DNA from: Lytechinus variegatus
Taxonomy: Eukaryota; Echinodermata; Echinoidea; Temnopleuroida; Toxopneustidae
Direction: 5' to 3'
NCBI RefSeq assembly: GCF_018143015.1
Contig: NC_054748.1
Location: 13,692,967-13,756,966, forward strand
Length of the DNA: 64,000 nt
This document shows, piece by piece, positions 1 to 12,546 of this stretch. The number at the start of each line of letters is the position of its first letter. The stretch's first letter is position 1. Made by a program: the position numbers and the translations under genes. The notes beneath the pieces were generated by a model, which was not told the DNA's origin, ran no database searches, and worked only from the letters and a program-made list of their open reading frames with translations.

Positions 1-1652
1 GTCATATATTAATTATAGGTAAAGTACACAGCCTGAAGACAGCACTTTGCATTCTGTTATACGTAATTGTTCATTAGGATTACGCTTTCTACAAACCTTT
101 GGGGGAGGTCACTGGCTTCTAATACTGACATCATGTAGTAAGCTGAAGGTGCAATAAGAGGAAAAAATATGATTGTTGTCATATAAAGAAACATAAAAAC
201 ATGAACAGGACTGTGAATTAGTTTTCAAGTTCAAGAACTCCATCAGCATCTGGAAATTCTCACTACAGAATGCAATAGAATTGACTGCAAATCTAAAAAT
301 TACACATTTGAAATGGCTGCATAAAAGCAAACATGATTCCAAGAGGTTCTGAATGGGTGTAAGGGTACAAGGCTTCGCAGGAATTAGCCTTCCAATTTGT
401 GAGAGGTGAGTCATTTTTTCCATCAACCCACCAAACTCCCATACACACTAAGAGCCTAACTGGTCAAATATGGGAGACATTTATGATAAATTGTTATCCC
501 TACTAAAATTTTATCACAAACAACTTCTTGGTTAAAATTAACCTGTATACTATTACCATATAAGAACTATGCAATCACTTTTTCATATGCTTCAAAATAT
601 ATTCCTCGATACAACTGTGGTACACATAATTTCTTTAAATACTGAATTGATAATTGCATTTACAGCATATATCCTTTTGAAGAATGAAACTTTGATAGGT
701 GGTTTGTGGTTCCAGATATCAACATACCTAGAAATCCCATTGGTGATGTCCCAGCTAAATGCATGATATTCTCACTCGTCTGAACGACATATGACTAAGG
801 AAAAAAGTAAAAAGCGTCAAAGAGAGATTAACCAGTAGTTCAGAACCAGAGAGGACCTTCTTGGCTTAGTTGCGATACAAAGACAACTATAGTAAGTGCT
901 CTGATTGCCCAACATTTCAAATTTTACTAATCAAGAAATCAATCTCACAGCTGATCATAATACACGGAAATAAAATCAAAAGCTAGCAGAACAGGGTCCC
1001 ATCTTACAAAGAGTTACAATTGATCCAATCAATCTCAACTGTACGGAAATCTATGTCACAATTCATTCTACAGGAAAATTGCACAATGTCCTTTGTAAAC
1101 AAAGAGAAGTTCACTGAATTTCAAGATTGTATTCATCATATCAAGAAAATGTTATGAATAAACATGCATTTTAGATGTTGACTTTGCTGGCTTCCATAGT
1201 TGCGGTTGATTGGATCAATCGCAATTTTTTGAAAGACGGGGCCATGGCCTGGAGCGTGTTATGCAATCGGCGCCAGTACTTCTGGGAGAAGGAAAGCAGT
1301 TTGAAATAAATAATATACAGCCATATGAAACATCCTATACTGTTAATCATGAAGAAAACATAAAGGAAATCTGTATGGGTACATACACACATACAAGCGA
1401 ACAGGAATCGTTTAAACTTAACTCTGTAACAAGTGTGAATTTCCCAAGCAGAAATCAGAAGTGGCGTTTGGAAATGGCATGCCTTTTAAAAGTCAACATA
1501 AATTTATTGAAATTCATGACTGCAATATTGGATGATTCTGTAGTCTCATCTTGATACAACAAGCAGACACATGTAGTTTATCACTATATTCAATCATTCA
1601 ATGAAATACTATTTTTTAATGAACAATTTATGGGCTTTTAATCAGACTGTAA

Positions 1653-1701
<49 letters not shown>

Positions 1702-4700
1702 TTACTTCATTTGAGTTTTCAGGGTTCAGTCCTAATGCTTCCTGTTGAAATAAATATGAAGAAAACTTGAGCGTGCTTACAATGTACAAAATTTCATGTC
1801 ATTGTTTTCTCTATGTGATTTCCTCACAAGTATGGTAAGATTTACCCTTATTCACAATCCCCCCCCCAAAAAAATAATAAAATAAAAAGTAAAAACATTT
1901 TAATTAACAGTGAACTAATATTAGCATTCTACAACAGGTACTAAAATGTACATTGTACATCAAATTTTCACAAGATAACACCAAATTGGCACATAAAACT
2001 ATGATTAAGTGTTAAATATCAAGTGTAAACATTTTAAATTTACCTCCATTGTGGCATTTACATAAAACGCAACAAACCTGCATCATTTTCTGTAGGCATG
2101 TAGATTTTCTTTTCATCTCAGTCAAATGATATGTGGCTGAGATATCAAGGGGCCATTATCCATGATGCCCCCCCCCCCAAACCTGGAATCGACAAGAGCA
2201 AAAATGTCATGGGAATATTAAGGTTATATATTACCATATTACAACAAAATGATTCTAATGCTTACCATCGTAATTGGTTTATACATGTCGGGCATTGAGA
2301 ACCTTGTAAAGCCATTGGATGTCAGATGAGATGAAACAGAAGAAATAAGATCATATTCCTTGAGGACTAAGTCTCCTTCGGTGTACTGATAGCCAGGGTG
2401 AACCATTGGGTTGCTAGAAGATATGATTTACATTTATACTACTACTGTTAATGCTAGATTTATTTCATATGTGCCTATGCTATCTGAACAATGTAATACA
2501 CTGTAAATTAAAGTATTCTTATGATCATCTTTATCAGTGATAGTATTATAATTAATATCAAATTAATCAAGGAGGATCCACATTTTACAAGCATTGATTT
2601 TGGTGGACCCCCCCCCCCCTCATTTCAATATCCATATACTCTATTTTATACTGCTTATCTTTAAGATGGCAATCCTTAAATTTGTATATGATTAATAATA
2701 CTTTGTATTATCATGTTTGAATGGAAATGAAGTATAGAAATGAATTGAACTGAATTGAATTGGAATTTTATTAAATTATATTGTTTAAAATCAATCAATC
2801 AAAATCAGGCATTCACTAAACCAAGAGATGAGATGTCTTCTAGGGATGTGATTCAAAATGGCTTAATAAAAGCCATTGCAGTTTACCATCTGCAAAACTA
2901 CCCTGAAATACTTTTTTAGACCTTAATCATACCCTAGAATGGAGATGATTAATGAACATTAAATGGGATACTCACTGAACTGACAGACAGGGATGTTGTT
3001 CTTGAGATGCTGGTGATGTGAGTTTACCTCCAAAGCTTTCTTTCTCAATGTTCTCTTCCCCAATGGGCTGTAAGAAAAGATATAGAAATTTTACTACTTG
3101 AGAAAAATTGATGATAAACATCTCTGAAATATAAATTGCTTGAAATAGTGAAGATTGCAATCCATCACGTCTTCAAAAGAAAAAAGTGACAAGCAAACAT
3201 TTTTGTTTTCTGAAAAAAAAAGGGCAAATTCCAATCAGGAATCCATGTTTTCTACTTTCAAATTCCCCCTTCCATTTCACATGTACCTTTGCATGCTTAA
3301 ATTTCTTCTACTTTTACTCTCTTTCCATTGATACACTGTTATGTTTATCATAAGAATTAATTTCATTTGAACTTACCACCCACCCCTGACTATTCAATTT
3401 GCTTTTCTGTTTAATATGAAAAAATTACTCTTACGTCAGGGTGTACTTCCCTTATATCCCTTATAAGTGAAAGGTTTCATGTTTATTTCATTTGAATACA
3501 CCCCCCCCCCACCACCACGTCACCAATATCACACACCACCATCACCGTGGAATCGTCAAAATACACCTTAATGCATTGACGTCATTGCGGCGCCATCTTA
3601 TACATTAGCGCCATTGCCCTGCATGAATTGGTGATCTGCAGCTGGCGCATCTCTGACAACTCCATTTACACATATCCTCTGATGAAGGGCGCTATGAGAC
3701 TAAGGCGTCATATGCATAAGGGCCCCGTCTTACAAAGAGTTATGATTGATCCAATCAATAGTAACTATGGAAATCCATCAGTGTCATAATTTTTTCTTCA
3801 GAAAATTTGCACGATGTCCTTCCTCAACAAATAGAAGCAGTGAATTTTCAAGAAAACAATGAATGCTTGAATATACATCATAGTTAGAAAATATTTTGAA
3901 CAAACATGCATAATAGATGTTGAATTTGCTGGCTTTCCATAGTTACGATTAATCGGATCAATTGCAACTCTTTGTAAGACGGGTCCAAGGTCTGATTTAC
4001 TCACCACCGCATTGTGTAGGTGATTTGGTAAAGCCAAGGCCAGAGGATATAACCTATTCATCAAGTCATTCAAAGTGCTCTGTGGATAAAAAAATTGTTG
4101 AATGTCATTCAGTGAACAGTTCCAAGAAAGATAAGAGAAATCTATTTACACACAGAAAGAAAAATAGATGGATCATAGATGAATAGAGTTTAGAGAGAAG
4201 AGGAGGGCAGGGGAGAAGGAAAATATAAATGTTTCATTGTAGTAGTCAACAAATGGTGGGAAAATTTACCAGGTTTCAGAGCACAATGTCATATTAATAA
4301 CATATCATTATAAAGATAAAGACTTTTATATTGCACAATGTCATACATATATTTCCTGTTATTACAATGATGAACATAATGACTACTTATTTCAATGGCC
4401 TATCTCAAGTGCAAGAAAGAATCACTGCCACTACGTCACAACCATACCCCAAAATGAGATGGGCTCAAGGACAATGACAGGTGAGTCATTCTAGCCAATG
4501 GACAGCCTTTTGCTTTGTGTGATTTTCATGGAGAATAAGACCCTCTAAATCAGATGAAATATATTAACAAATATTACGAATGCTGTATAATCAATCTGCA
4601 GATAAATAGACAATCTGATGAGTTACACAAGGCTGCATTTACCAAATTGATACCAGTGAACTTTTAACTGACATTTATTCTTTTTAACTTACATTTACTC

Positions 4701-6823
4701 TTTTCACCTCTTCTCTGATTTTCCTGCCTTCAAGTTGGATTTTCTCTTTGGTCCCGGCTTCTCCTTTCTGAAAAAGAAACACAACAGAAACAAACTCTTA
4801 AAGTAAAATTCTTACACAATATGAAAGACGAACTTCAAACTCCAAGATGTCTTTTTTCTTTCGTATTCAAGACTTGACTGAATCTTGTCTAACTCTAACA
4901 AATAACAAATGCAACAAAAATACTTTTAATATCAGCCAATAAAAATTGAATGATTTCAGTAGCTTTATTTCAAATTTTGTATTGCAACAAGTTTTGTGAA
5001 ACAGGTCCCTGGAGTAGGAAAAAAATATGCGCCAAGCTAAAGTAAGGGCAGGACCAGGATTTCAAAGGGGGGCAGGGAGTTGATTAGTTTTGTTCACAAT
5101 AATTTTGAAGAAAAAAGTTATCAATATCACAATATCAAAATTGTCGAAATTTGCCTCAAAACTAATCTGAGAAGTGAAAAAATACAGTTACCAAAAAATT
5201 ATGCAAGTCTAAGTCTAACCCTGCATTGGCATCACATTAAATGAGTTTGTGATGTCAGCAAATAATCTTTGCTCTTGGACATCAAGTCATAACGTGTTAT
5301 GAAAGAGGCATATTTTTGCTGCAGACTGTTCAGATCCAGGATAAATTTGCCATGGCAATCTAATGCGACATTGACCAAGTGTTGCATGATGGTCACTCCG
5401 CAACAGTATTACAGCAAATTTGTAATATAGTATAAAGGTGGTATAAAACGAACCCCCAAACATTGTTAAACAACCAGACGATACCTGTTTACTGAGTTGT
5501 TTAGCTCTTGTGTTGAGGGCTTTTCTCTTTCTTTCCATCTCATTCTTCTGCTCCTCGAGATTACAAACCTCGTTCCAGATAGAGATCTATGATATTGGGA
5601 TAAAATATAGTGATTTTAAACTAATTACTGGTTAATAAAATATTAGTAATGATGATGATGGTGAAGATGATCGTAATGATGATGGTAATGATATTGATGA
5701 TGATGATGATGTTGATGACAAATTGACAATAACGCAATGATGATGCTGATAGTATTAGTATTAATGATCTAAGGATGATGATGGTGTCATGAATCAGTGA
5801 TGATGAAAATTATTCTATTTTAGTGAAGATGATAATCAAAATTGAACATTACTAATACTATCAATGTTTATTTGCCGAGCTGAGCTTAATATCAATGTTC
5901 AATGTGAAACTCATACTGTAGGAAGATTGATGCTATCAAAACAGCGCTAATTGAATTTAGCATATAGTCTGCATAAATATAGAAAATGTAATCACAATTA
6001 TCGTTTTCCTAGGACCAACATTTCTCAACTCTGCATGCATCTGTTTTTGATCCCCTGCCCCATTTCCTTCCACATTTCATCCCCTTTCAATCCCCATCAT
6101 CATTTACCTAGCTTTTCAACTCTACCATCATCACCCCTCATAGCTAATCACCCATACGGTACAGCTAGAACAGTTGTATGATTATGAACTTTATTTCACA
6201 CAGCTCGACAAAATTGTCTCAATATTATTAAGTTATTGCATGCATTAATAAGGTTTATCGCTAATCAGAACCGCAATGCATCATGGGATTGAAAAAGGGC
6301 CGTTAGCTAGCTCTGCGCACGCACACACTGTCCTAATGCGCAGAGCTAGCTAGATTGCCCCCCTTTTCGATCCCATAATGTAATGAATTGTGGTTCTGAT
6401 TAGCGATAAAATCATAAACCTTAGTTATTGCACGAATTAAAATGAAAAAAAATTGTTTTGAAAACAAACCATCTCTGAAATATTGATTCCCTTTATTTCC
6501 CTTGCTTCAATGCTTTTCTTGAACTTCTCTTCCTCTAGCATTATGGTGTTGAAGTCTAATTCAGGTTTCAATACAAATGGGACATGTTCTCCTTCGGACG
6601 ACGGAGTGTACAAAGACGTGGATGAAAACCTCTTTCCAACGTGGGAAACGGTTCCAAGATGACGCCGAATCTCCAGGCGCGACAGTCTCTCGCCGTTCCG
6701 TTCAAAAGCTGCGGAATTTTTGATGGGCGTGGTGCAAGACTGTATCTTGCAATTACTGCAAGATCTCCACACAAATGTGTTGATTTGTCGTGCTATATCA
6801 TAATATCGAAGTTTCACGAACAT
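1..6823 (-). CDS. Mitochondrial seryl-tRNA synthetase-like protein (SLIMP/SARS2 family), 3' end outside window
   Basis: Nine exons join in phase on the minus strand: 6823-6470, 5586-5485, 4767-4693, 4079-4005, 3067-2976, 2413-2266, 1741-1706, 794-728 and 142-97, all with GT-AG introns; later exons lie left of the window. About 331 residues are visible. Residues 1-60 are basic and hydroxylated, like a mitochondrial presequence. Residues 85-200 form the SerRS tRNA-binding coiled coil (NLEEQKNEMERKRKAL is typical) and end with LALALPNHLHNAV, matching the LPN-T-P-D-V linker of mitochondrial SerRS. The catalytic core then starts (GFTRFSMPDM, LAGTSPMGFLAYY, DLPQ). Two features are odd: the region before GYQYTEGD lacks the usual H-x-E-x-G-E segment, and the T-x-E serine-binding motif reads T310-S-P. 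Known biology: SLIMP is a SerRS paralogue with mitochondrial roles but no aminoacylation. Assignment to SLIMP rather than SARS2 is inference; SerRS ancestry is near certain. Confidence 0.88.
994..1243. mobile_element. MITE family 1 (TCTTACAAAGAGTT ends), 250 bp
   Basis: Starts GGGTCCCATCTTACAAAGAG, ends with the diverged inverse. Subterminal TTGATCCAATCAAT pairs with ATTGATTGGATCAA-type sequence. It lies in the SerRS-like gene intron between exons 7 and 8. Related copies are at 3720, 29578 and 31169. Confidence 0.8.
1656..1700. repeat. (TA)n microsatellite at the exon 7 donor side
   Basis: Pure TA dinucleotides begin a few bases after the exon 7 donor of the SerRS-like gene. Confidence 0.95.
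3720..3986. mobile_element. MITE family 1, 267 bp, next to exon 4 of the SerRS-like gene
   Basis: Ends GGCCCCGTCTTACAAAGAG and GGACCCGTCTTACAAAGAG (right end read inwards). It ends 18 bases into the intron downstream of the exon 4 donor, leaving the donor intact. Confidence 0.85.
5645..5785. repeat. GAT-type microsatellite in intron 1 of the SerRS-like gene
   Basis: Imperfect GATGAT-rich tract just upstream of the exon 2 acceptor region. Confidence 0.8.
6239..6440. mobile_element. Palindromic MITE in intron 1 of the SerRS-like gene
   Basis: GGTTTATCGCTAATCAGAAC on the left pairs with its inverse on the right (GTTCTGATTAGCGATAAAAT), and inner arms GCTAGCTCTGCGCA/TGCGCAGAGCTAGC also pair. It ends about 30 bases from the exon 1 donor. 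Confidence 0.7.
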
Positions 6824-7257
6824 TTTTAGTATTGAAAAGTGACTTATTGCTGAAAACTTGTAAAATTTCGTTTGGAAATCACACGACAGGGGAATTCACG
6901 TTCCGATTATAACGTAGAGGGCGTCAACAACATTTTTTTTGATCAATTTTGTCATTGATCTTCAACTAGATGCCTCCCTTTAATTCTCGTCATTATCATT
7001 TATTTTTTTAAGCAGAAATTCCTTTCTGCGAATAAGATCCTGTTAATACTCATAGTCTCTATCGGAGAATGATGAGATTGATAGAGTCTGATGAAGTCAT
7101 AAATTTTATATTGTCTTTAATTACAACAACAAACTTTTCTCTCAGGGTGAACTTAAAGTCTTATATATACTCATTTATTTATTCTTGTTAGTAAAAGACA
7201 TGAAAGAAGAGTAAAGGGTTTAAACTTGGATCCATGGAGAACCGAAAGGGATTCAAC

Positions 7258-7520
7258 CCCCCCCCCCCGGGAAAAAACAAAGGGAGAGAGGAAAGAAAAG
7301 GGGGGAAAAGGATCTATAGATAAATAAGGGAGTTGGAGAGATGAAAGGAATGGAAGGGGAAAAATGCCAGGAATACAAGGAAAGGAGGAAAGAAAAGAAA
7401 TAGATGGTTAAAAAGGGAAGGGGAAATGAATAGAAATAAAAGCAAATGGAGGGAAAATCAATCAGGGAAAGAGGGAAGACTGATAACGGGAGAGGGGAAA
7501 CAATCCGGGTAAACAATCAT
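7258..7520. repeat. Purine-rich low-complexity tract
   Basis: Long run of GGAAA, GGGA and AAGG words on the plus strand, continuing after the 7576-8181 MITE at about 8215-8300, which suggests the MITE inserted into a longer purine tract. The minus-strand frame here is a composition artefact. Confidence 0.7.
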
Positions 7521-7575
7521 GAAGGGGAAAATGTATTTGCATAGGCGCCGCGGATTTAGGGGAATCGAGAGCTAT

Positions 7576-8181
7576 TTAAAGGATAAGTCCACTCCAACAA
7601 AATCTTGATTTCAATAAAGAGGAAAATTCAACAAGCATAACACTGAAAATTTCATCAAAATCGGATGTAAAATAAGAAAGTTATGACATTTTAAAGTTTC
7701 GCTTCATTTCACAAAACAGTTTATTATGCACATCTCGGTCGGTGTGCAAATGAGGGAACTGATGACCACTCACTCACTATTTCTTTTGTATTTTATCATA
7801 TGAAATATTTTTATTTTCTTGTCATTGTCATGGAAATGAAGTTTCATTTCTCCCTGAACACGTGGAATTCCATTTTTTTAATATTTTGTGCTTCAGCTAG
7901 GCAAGGATGTCCTAATCATCAAATTCGTAAAAATTGAAAATTTGAATAATTCAAACAATAAAAAACAAGAGAAATAGTGAATACGAGTGACATCATCGAC
8001 TCTCTCATTTGGATGTAACTGGCTCGTTCATATAACTATTTTGTTAAAAATAAGCGAATCTTTGAAATGTTATAACTTTCTTATTATACATCCGATTTTG
8101 ATGAAATTTTCAGCATTGTGCTTGTTTGTTTTTTCTCTATTGATTCAAATCAACATTTTTCTGAGGTGGACTTGACCTTTA
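7576..8181. mobile_element. Long MITE, about 606 bp, imperfect inverted repeats
   Basis: The two ends are inverted copies over roughly 100 bases. They carry AAGTCCAC, TTCAATAAAGAG-like, AAAATTTCATCAAAATCGGA and TAAGAAAGTTATGACATT on the left, and their complements on the right. A diverged, partial relative is at 19996-20200. It is non-coding. Confidence 0.75.
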
Positions 8182-8819
8182 AGTGCTCCCCCTCCGGCCT
8201 CTAGCAAAGTAAGAAAATTAAAGGAAAGAAGGGAAAAAGAGGTGGAGGGGAGAAGGGAATAAAATCGGACAAAGGCCAATGAAGAAGGGATCGATCGAAG
8301 AAAAATGGGGCAGAGAATACGGAAGGGTTTAATCCCAATAATGGTTCCCATTTTTGCACTAAACCATAATTATAGAAGATTTTTTCATTTTACAGATTTA
8401 ATCCTTCGTAAAATTCAGTTCACCTCAGACCAGCCATACGATGTGCAGTGATATTCTCCCACCCTTGAACTAAACCATTTGCATATAGTTAATTAATTTT
8501 ACACTAAAAATCATAATCATAACTTGTCACATGCAGCGGTCGGTTTGCTAATGAGGGGCCCATCGATGTCCCAATCACTTAATTGTCAGTAGGCCTATAT
8601 GTCATATAGACCTAGGCGCTAGTCCTTTTGATAGATTAATTTGTAAAAGACCTAACAATTAATTTTGAAGGTTGCTTCCTTTAAATGGGTAGGCTCCTAT
8701 ACAGGCCTATTTGCCAATTTTGGAAACAGCTTGCAAAACGCCAGTGACATAATGCCCAGTTGTGATTCATAACGTGAAACTCAACTTCCGAAGCTCACTA
8801 TACCTCGCTGGATGATATA

Positions 8820-9376
8820 CCCGGGGGGGGGGGGGCACTCAGTATATAACGCATAGTGGGTATGTGCCGCGGAGGGGACCCCCATTTTTACACTCAAATT
8901 TCCGTTCCAAGGCATAGCATTTTTGTCTTTTTGAGCAAAAGAACTAAGAAAGCCGCTCCAAGGCATAGCATTTTCTTCGTATCGAGAAAAAAAAGAAAGA
9001 AATCCGCTCCAAAGCTTCGCATATTTTTCGGTGCGCCGTTCCGATCGCATTGTTTTGCTACAATGAGCTGCAATTTTGGTGAAAAGCGGCCGCCGAGCGC
9101 TCTCAGACCATCGCCTCAGCTCTCTAGCTGCGCCAGCGAACCCGGCGGAGGCCGCGTTAGCTGCATCATGCACGCATTTCCGTTCCACAGGGATGCATAT
9201 ACGCACTCACGTACGCTGGCGATCCGTTCCAAGGACCCCCGTTTTCACAAACATTTCTAGTTCCGAAGCCCGTTCCGAGGACCCTCCTTTTTACAATATG
9301 CCCGCTCCAGGGCCCCCGTTTTTTGTCTCGCCCGCGGCACACCCCCACCACTTTTTTGGTCGAGTGCCGCCCCCGG
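8820..9376. mobile_element. G/C-rich 557-bp transposon-like element with 9-bp duplication
   Basis: Inverted ends of about 65 bases share GGCACTC and TGTGCCGCGG, then ACCCCC-type blocks. GATGATATA occurs on both sides (8811-8819 and 9377-9385). The inside has repeats of CCAAGGCATAGCATTTT and GTTCC-rich phrases. Overlapping frames of 100-141 codons on both strands follow from the base composition and are not genes. A 9-bp duplication would suit a Mutator-like element. Confidence 0.75.
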
Positions 9377-9475
9377 GATGATATAGGAGTAGGCTAGTAA
9401 CTGATCCCTATATATAGCTGGAATTTCTGAAGAGTGTCCCCGAGTGCCCTATGGATGGATGTCTGGTGTTTATCT

Positions 9476-9507
<32 letters not shown>

Positions 9508-10307
9508 TACGTGGCGGATATGTCAAATCAATTGCATGGGAAGACTGAGCCATCACCGTTGATCAGGCCTATATAAATATGGCCGGAGTAATCATTTTCC
9601 TCGGAGGTATCGGGGGGGGGGGGGGGGGCGCTGGGGATCGAAGTCCCTATATAGTTGCACAATCCCAGGAGGAGGGAAAGGGTATCCTTAACCCTGGGAG
9701 GGGGCGTTGATCGAGAGAGACCCTAGCTGGGTGATGGGTACGGGGTAATCCCTGAGAGAATTAATACTGAGGGAGTGGGACGTACTACATAATATGGGGA
9801 GCTATAGCTAGGGATGTTAATGGGTTTATGTTATTTGTCCTTGGGGCTGACCCGGGGCTGGCAGTTAGTTCCTCTGGGTGTAGTTATCCCAGGGGCAGGG
9901 GATCGAGATGATCCTGGGGGTATTCCTGGGGGCCTTTTGCCCTGGGGCCCTGCTCTATAGCTGGGGGACCCTCTCGATGTCTGGGGCTAGTCTGCAGGCA
10001 CAGACCCTCATTGGAACTTTGATCAACAAGTGTGCCTCCACGCGAAGACTAGCACATACAAAACTTGAGCGAGAGAGCCTTCAGTACACAAGGCATGAGT
10101 AGGCTGCACATTCAGACCCTTGTTTTGAGTGAAGGGTTTGCCCAGCAGACTAGTCTGGGCTGGCCTGGATTATGAATATCAAGGCGCGCGGGCCGTACCC
10201 GTGGCCGTTTATCGGCCACATATCGGAATGAAGTGAAGTTTGGTCAAGGACCTCGACGATCGATGGGCGGTGGGTTCTCCATTATTGGAGCATATTTCAT
10301 GATAATC

Positions 10308-11741
10308 ATGGAGCAAGAAAGTAGACAAGTTCGCGTCATATTATGGTGTTATCCCCGTACTCTCTCAACCGTACTCACGAAATGTTTGAGTTTTATCGAG
10401 GACATTGAAGTTTGGTTTGAACCTTTCACTTACTGCGATATTCCGAACATTTTATACCGGGCGGAAACTGGGAAGGACCTTCCCCCGGAGTACACGGCTG
10501 AGAATTCAGGTGAATTTGCGGCTGCTGTCAGATTGTTTGTGGAGCAGCTGGGTGTTTCGCCGTCAAGCATTGAACCTGAGCGCATTGCGTGAGTAAAATT
10601 TAAGATGTGATTTGCCGAATCATGTAATCACTTAACCAACCTCCAAAGTAAACGCTCTGTTAATGCAAATTAAAAGTAAAAACATTTAATTTTAAAACGA
10701 ATAAATTCCCTAGCTGTCATGTGTGAATAATTAAATTCATTGAATTGATAAATGAGCACATTTAAGTAATTTGTTGTCTGTTTAATTTTTATGACTTTTA
10801 AAGTTTTATGGGTTTTTTTCTTCCTGTTGGATTGTAACTCTCAGAAAATCTATTTGGTATGATTTTTTGTGGTTTTTTTGTATTATTTATTTTTATTACT
10901 GGTAATTCTTTTTGAATGACACCCTTAGTGGGCCTTACTTAGCATGTTACGTACGTAATGTGCCCTATCGTGAGAAAGACATCCTTTTTACGTGGTTTTT
11001 TGGGTCGTGCATGGTATCCACTCGTGAATGGAAGTGGCCCCCCCCCCCGGCATGGTATACAGTTAAAATGTTTTAAGAAATTAACCTGATAAAATATTTT
11101 TCTTTTTACTCTGCAGCTATGGTAGTGTGAAACAACGCCTGGATTCAACGCAGAGTAAATTTGTCCTTGTCAAAGACATGAGTGTTGCATTGCGGGACGA
11201 GACTCTACGCAAGTACATACCATCCGGATATCAGCATGTGTTTCTCATTCGAGAACCAATGTCTGCCTTCCGTTCCTATCGCAAAGCTTGCATCATCCGC
11301 GATAAACCAAAAGATGAAGAGTTGTACCATGTCGTGAGAGACGATGCCTATCTGACCGCTGATGAATTCTTTCCGAGCCTTCACAGCCTGTGGAAGTATG
11401 TCCGGCATAACATTGACCCGAACCCAATGGTCATCAACGCAGATGACCTGAAGACCGACCCTGGAGCCGTTCTCAAGAAGTTTTGCGCAAAGACGGGACT
11501 TCCTTACAGTGATTCGTTGCTACGCTGGGATGCTTCAACCAAGGTTGTGAAAACCTGGAAGGCTTGTGGGGAAACGCTTCTCCATGATTTACCAATATTT
11601 TTCCTCGATGCTGCGACGTCAAGTGAGTTTGTGGCTTCAGCAAGTAAACCTGTTACTCGCGAAGAACTCACAGAAGATGTCCTTAGACTGGTGGATGTTG
11701 CCTTACCCCTTTATCAGGAGATGAATGAATATAAAGTTTGA
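10308..11741 (+). CDS. Sulfotransferase-like P-loop protein
   Basis: Two exons, 10308-10588 and 11117-11741, join through a phase-2 GT-AG intron to give 301 residues. The start at 10308 (MEQESRQ) directly precedes the first beta strand; an ATG at 10233 in the same frame would add 25 unconserved-looking residues. Residues 10-26 (VILWCYPRTLSTVLTKC) are a sulfotransferase-type 5'-phosphosulfate loop with P16-R17-T-L-S-T in place of the common P-R-S-G-T. Residues 135-149 (VFLIREPMSAFRSYR) match the 3'-phosphate-binding strand-loop with R139 and S147. The protein has no signal peptide or membrane anchor, so it is probably cytosolic. The PRTLST form is known to me from a group of sulfotransferase-fold proteins of unclear substrate in animals, plants and fungi, so a sulfonation reaction is not proven. 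An ATTAAA lies about 200 bases past the stop. Confidence 0.85.
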
Positions 11742-12089
11742 ACATTGGGTGATTTCAAGTTCAGTGTTGACCTTTGATAATTGTGTTGGGCCAATATTGA
11801 CTGTTTTGTTGATGTTAAAAGTATAGTTATTTTGTACTTAGTATACAGCTGATATAAATGATGATTGATGATTACTGCGATGCCTGAAGATTAATTAAAA
11901 GATAATTTGTATCTATGCTGCACTTTTGTACTAGCTAGTATATTGTATTAAAACTGAAATAACCCTTGGAATACACATTTGTCAGTATTTGTGTAAATTG
12001 TGTTTTCATACAAAATGTTTTTGTGCACAATATTGCATCGAAGAGTGAGAAAACTGAGAATGATTTCAAAAGTGAATTGATTTTTTCGT

Positions 12090-12350
12090 TGAGAATGATG
12101 GTTATGATAGAAGAAGAGGATGATATGATAATGCATGAAGATGATGATGATAATGATAATGGTTATGGTATGATGATGTTGGAGATGATAATGATGCTGC
12201 TGCTAATAAATGATGGTGATGATGATGAAGACAGTGATGATGGTGGTGATGATGATAATGATAAAGATGGTGATGGCTGATCATGATGCTGATAATAATG
12301 GTGATTATGATGGTGAAAATATAATGGTGGTCATGGAGATGATGTGGTAG
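12090..12350. repeat. GAT-type microsatellite 3' of the sulfotransferase gene
   Basis: Imperfect GAT/GGT triplets (ATGATGATGATAATGATAAT and similar) run through this region and resume at 12550-12740. No gene is seen. Confidence 0.85.
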
Positions 12351-12365
12351 TGGCATTCATTGGCG

Positions 12366-12546
12366 GCGGAAGCCACAAATTTTAGGGGGGACCACCACAC
12401 AATTTTTTGACAAGCAAAAAAAAAAGGTTATCAACCACAAATTATAGGGGGGACGCAGGAAAAAAATTGACAAGCAAAAAAAAAAGAAAAAAAAAGGTTA
12501 CCCACATAAAATTTAGGGGGGACACCCCCCCCCGCTTAGCCACCTA
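12366..12546. repeat. Short G/A-rich inverted-repeat remnant
   Basis: Begins GGCGGCGGAAGCCACAAATT and ends with CCCCGCTTAGCCACC; three internal copies of a phrase containing TAGGGGGGAC and a poly-A stretch. It looks like a worn MITE. Confidence 0.45.

Larger units (their letters stand above)
6824..10307. other. Intergenic region between SerRS-like and sulfotransferase-like genes
   Basis: The genes are divergent, so promoters of both should lie here. The region holds the purine tract, the 606-bp MITE, the 557-bp G/C-rich element, two poly-G runs (9487-9508 and 9611-9630), and a degenerate CCTGGG-rich stretch (9660-9980). No further gene is supported. Confidence 0.7.

Noticed and set aside
1171-1554. 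Opposed 73- and 114-codon frames
   Set aside because: They span the end of a family 1 MITE and intron sequence, have no splice support, and overlap each other.
7253-7516. 87-codon minus-strand frame rich in Phe, Ser and Pro
   Set aside because: It is a reading of the purine-rich tract.
8781-9381. Overlapping frames of 100-141 codons on both strands
   Set aside because: They lie inside the G/C-rich 557-bp transposon-like element, where stops are rare by composition.
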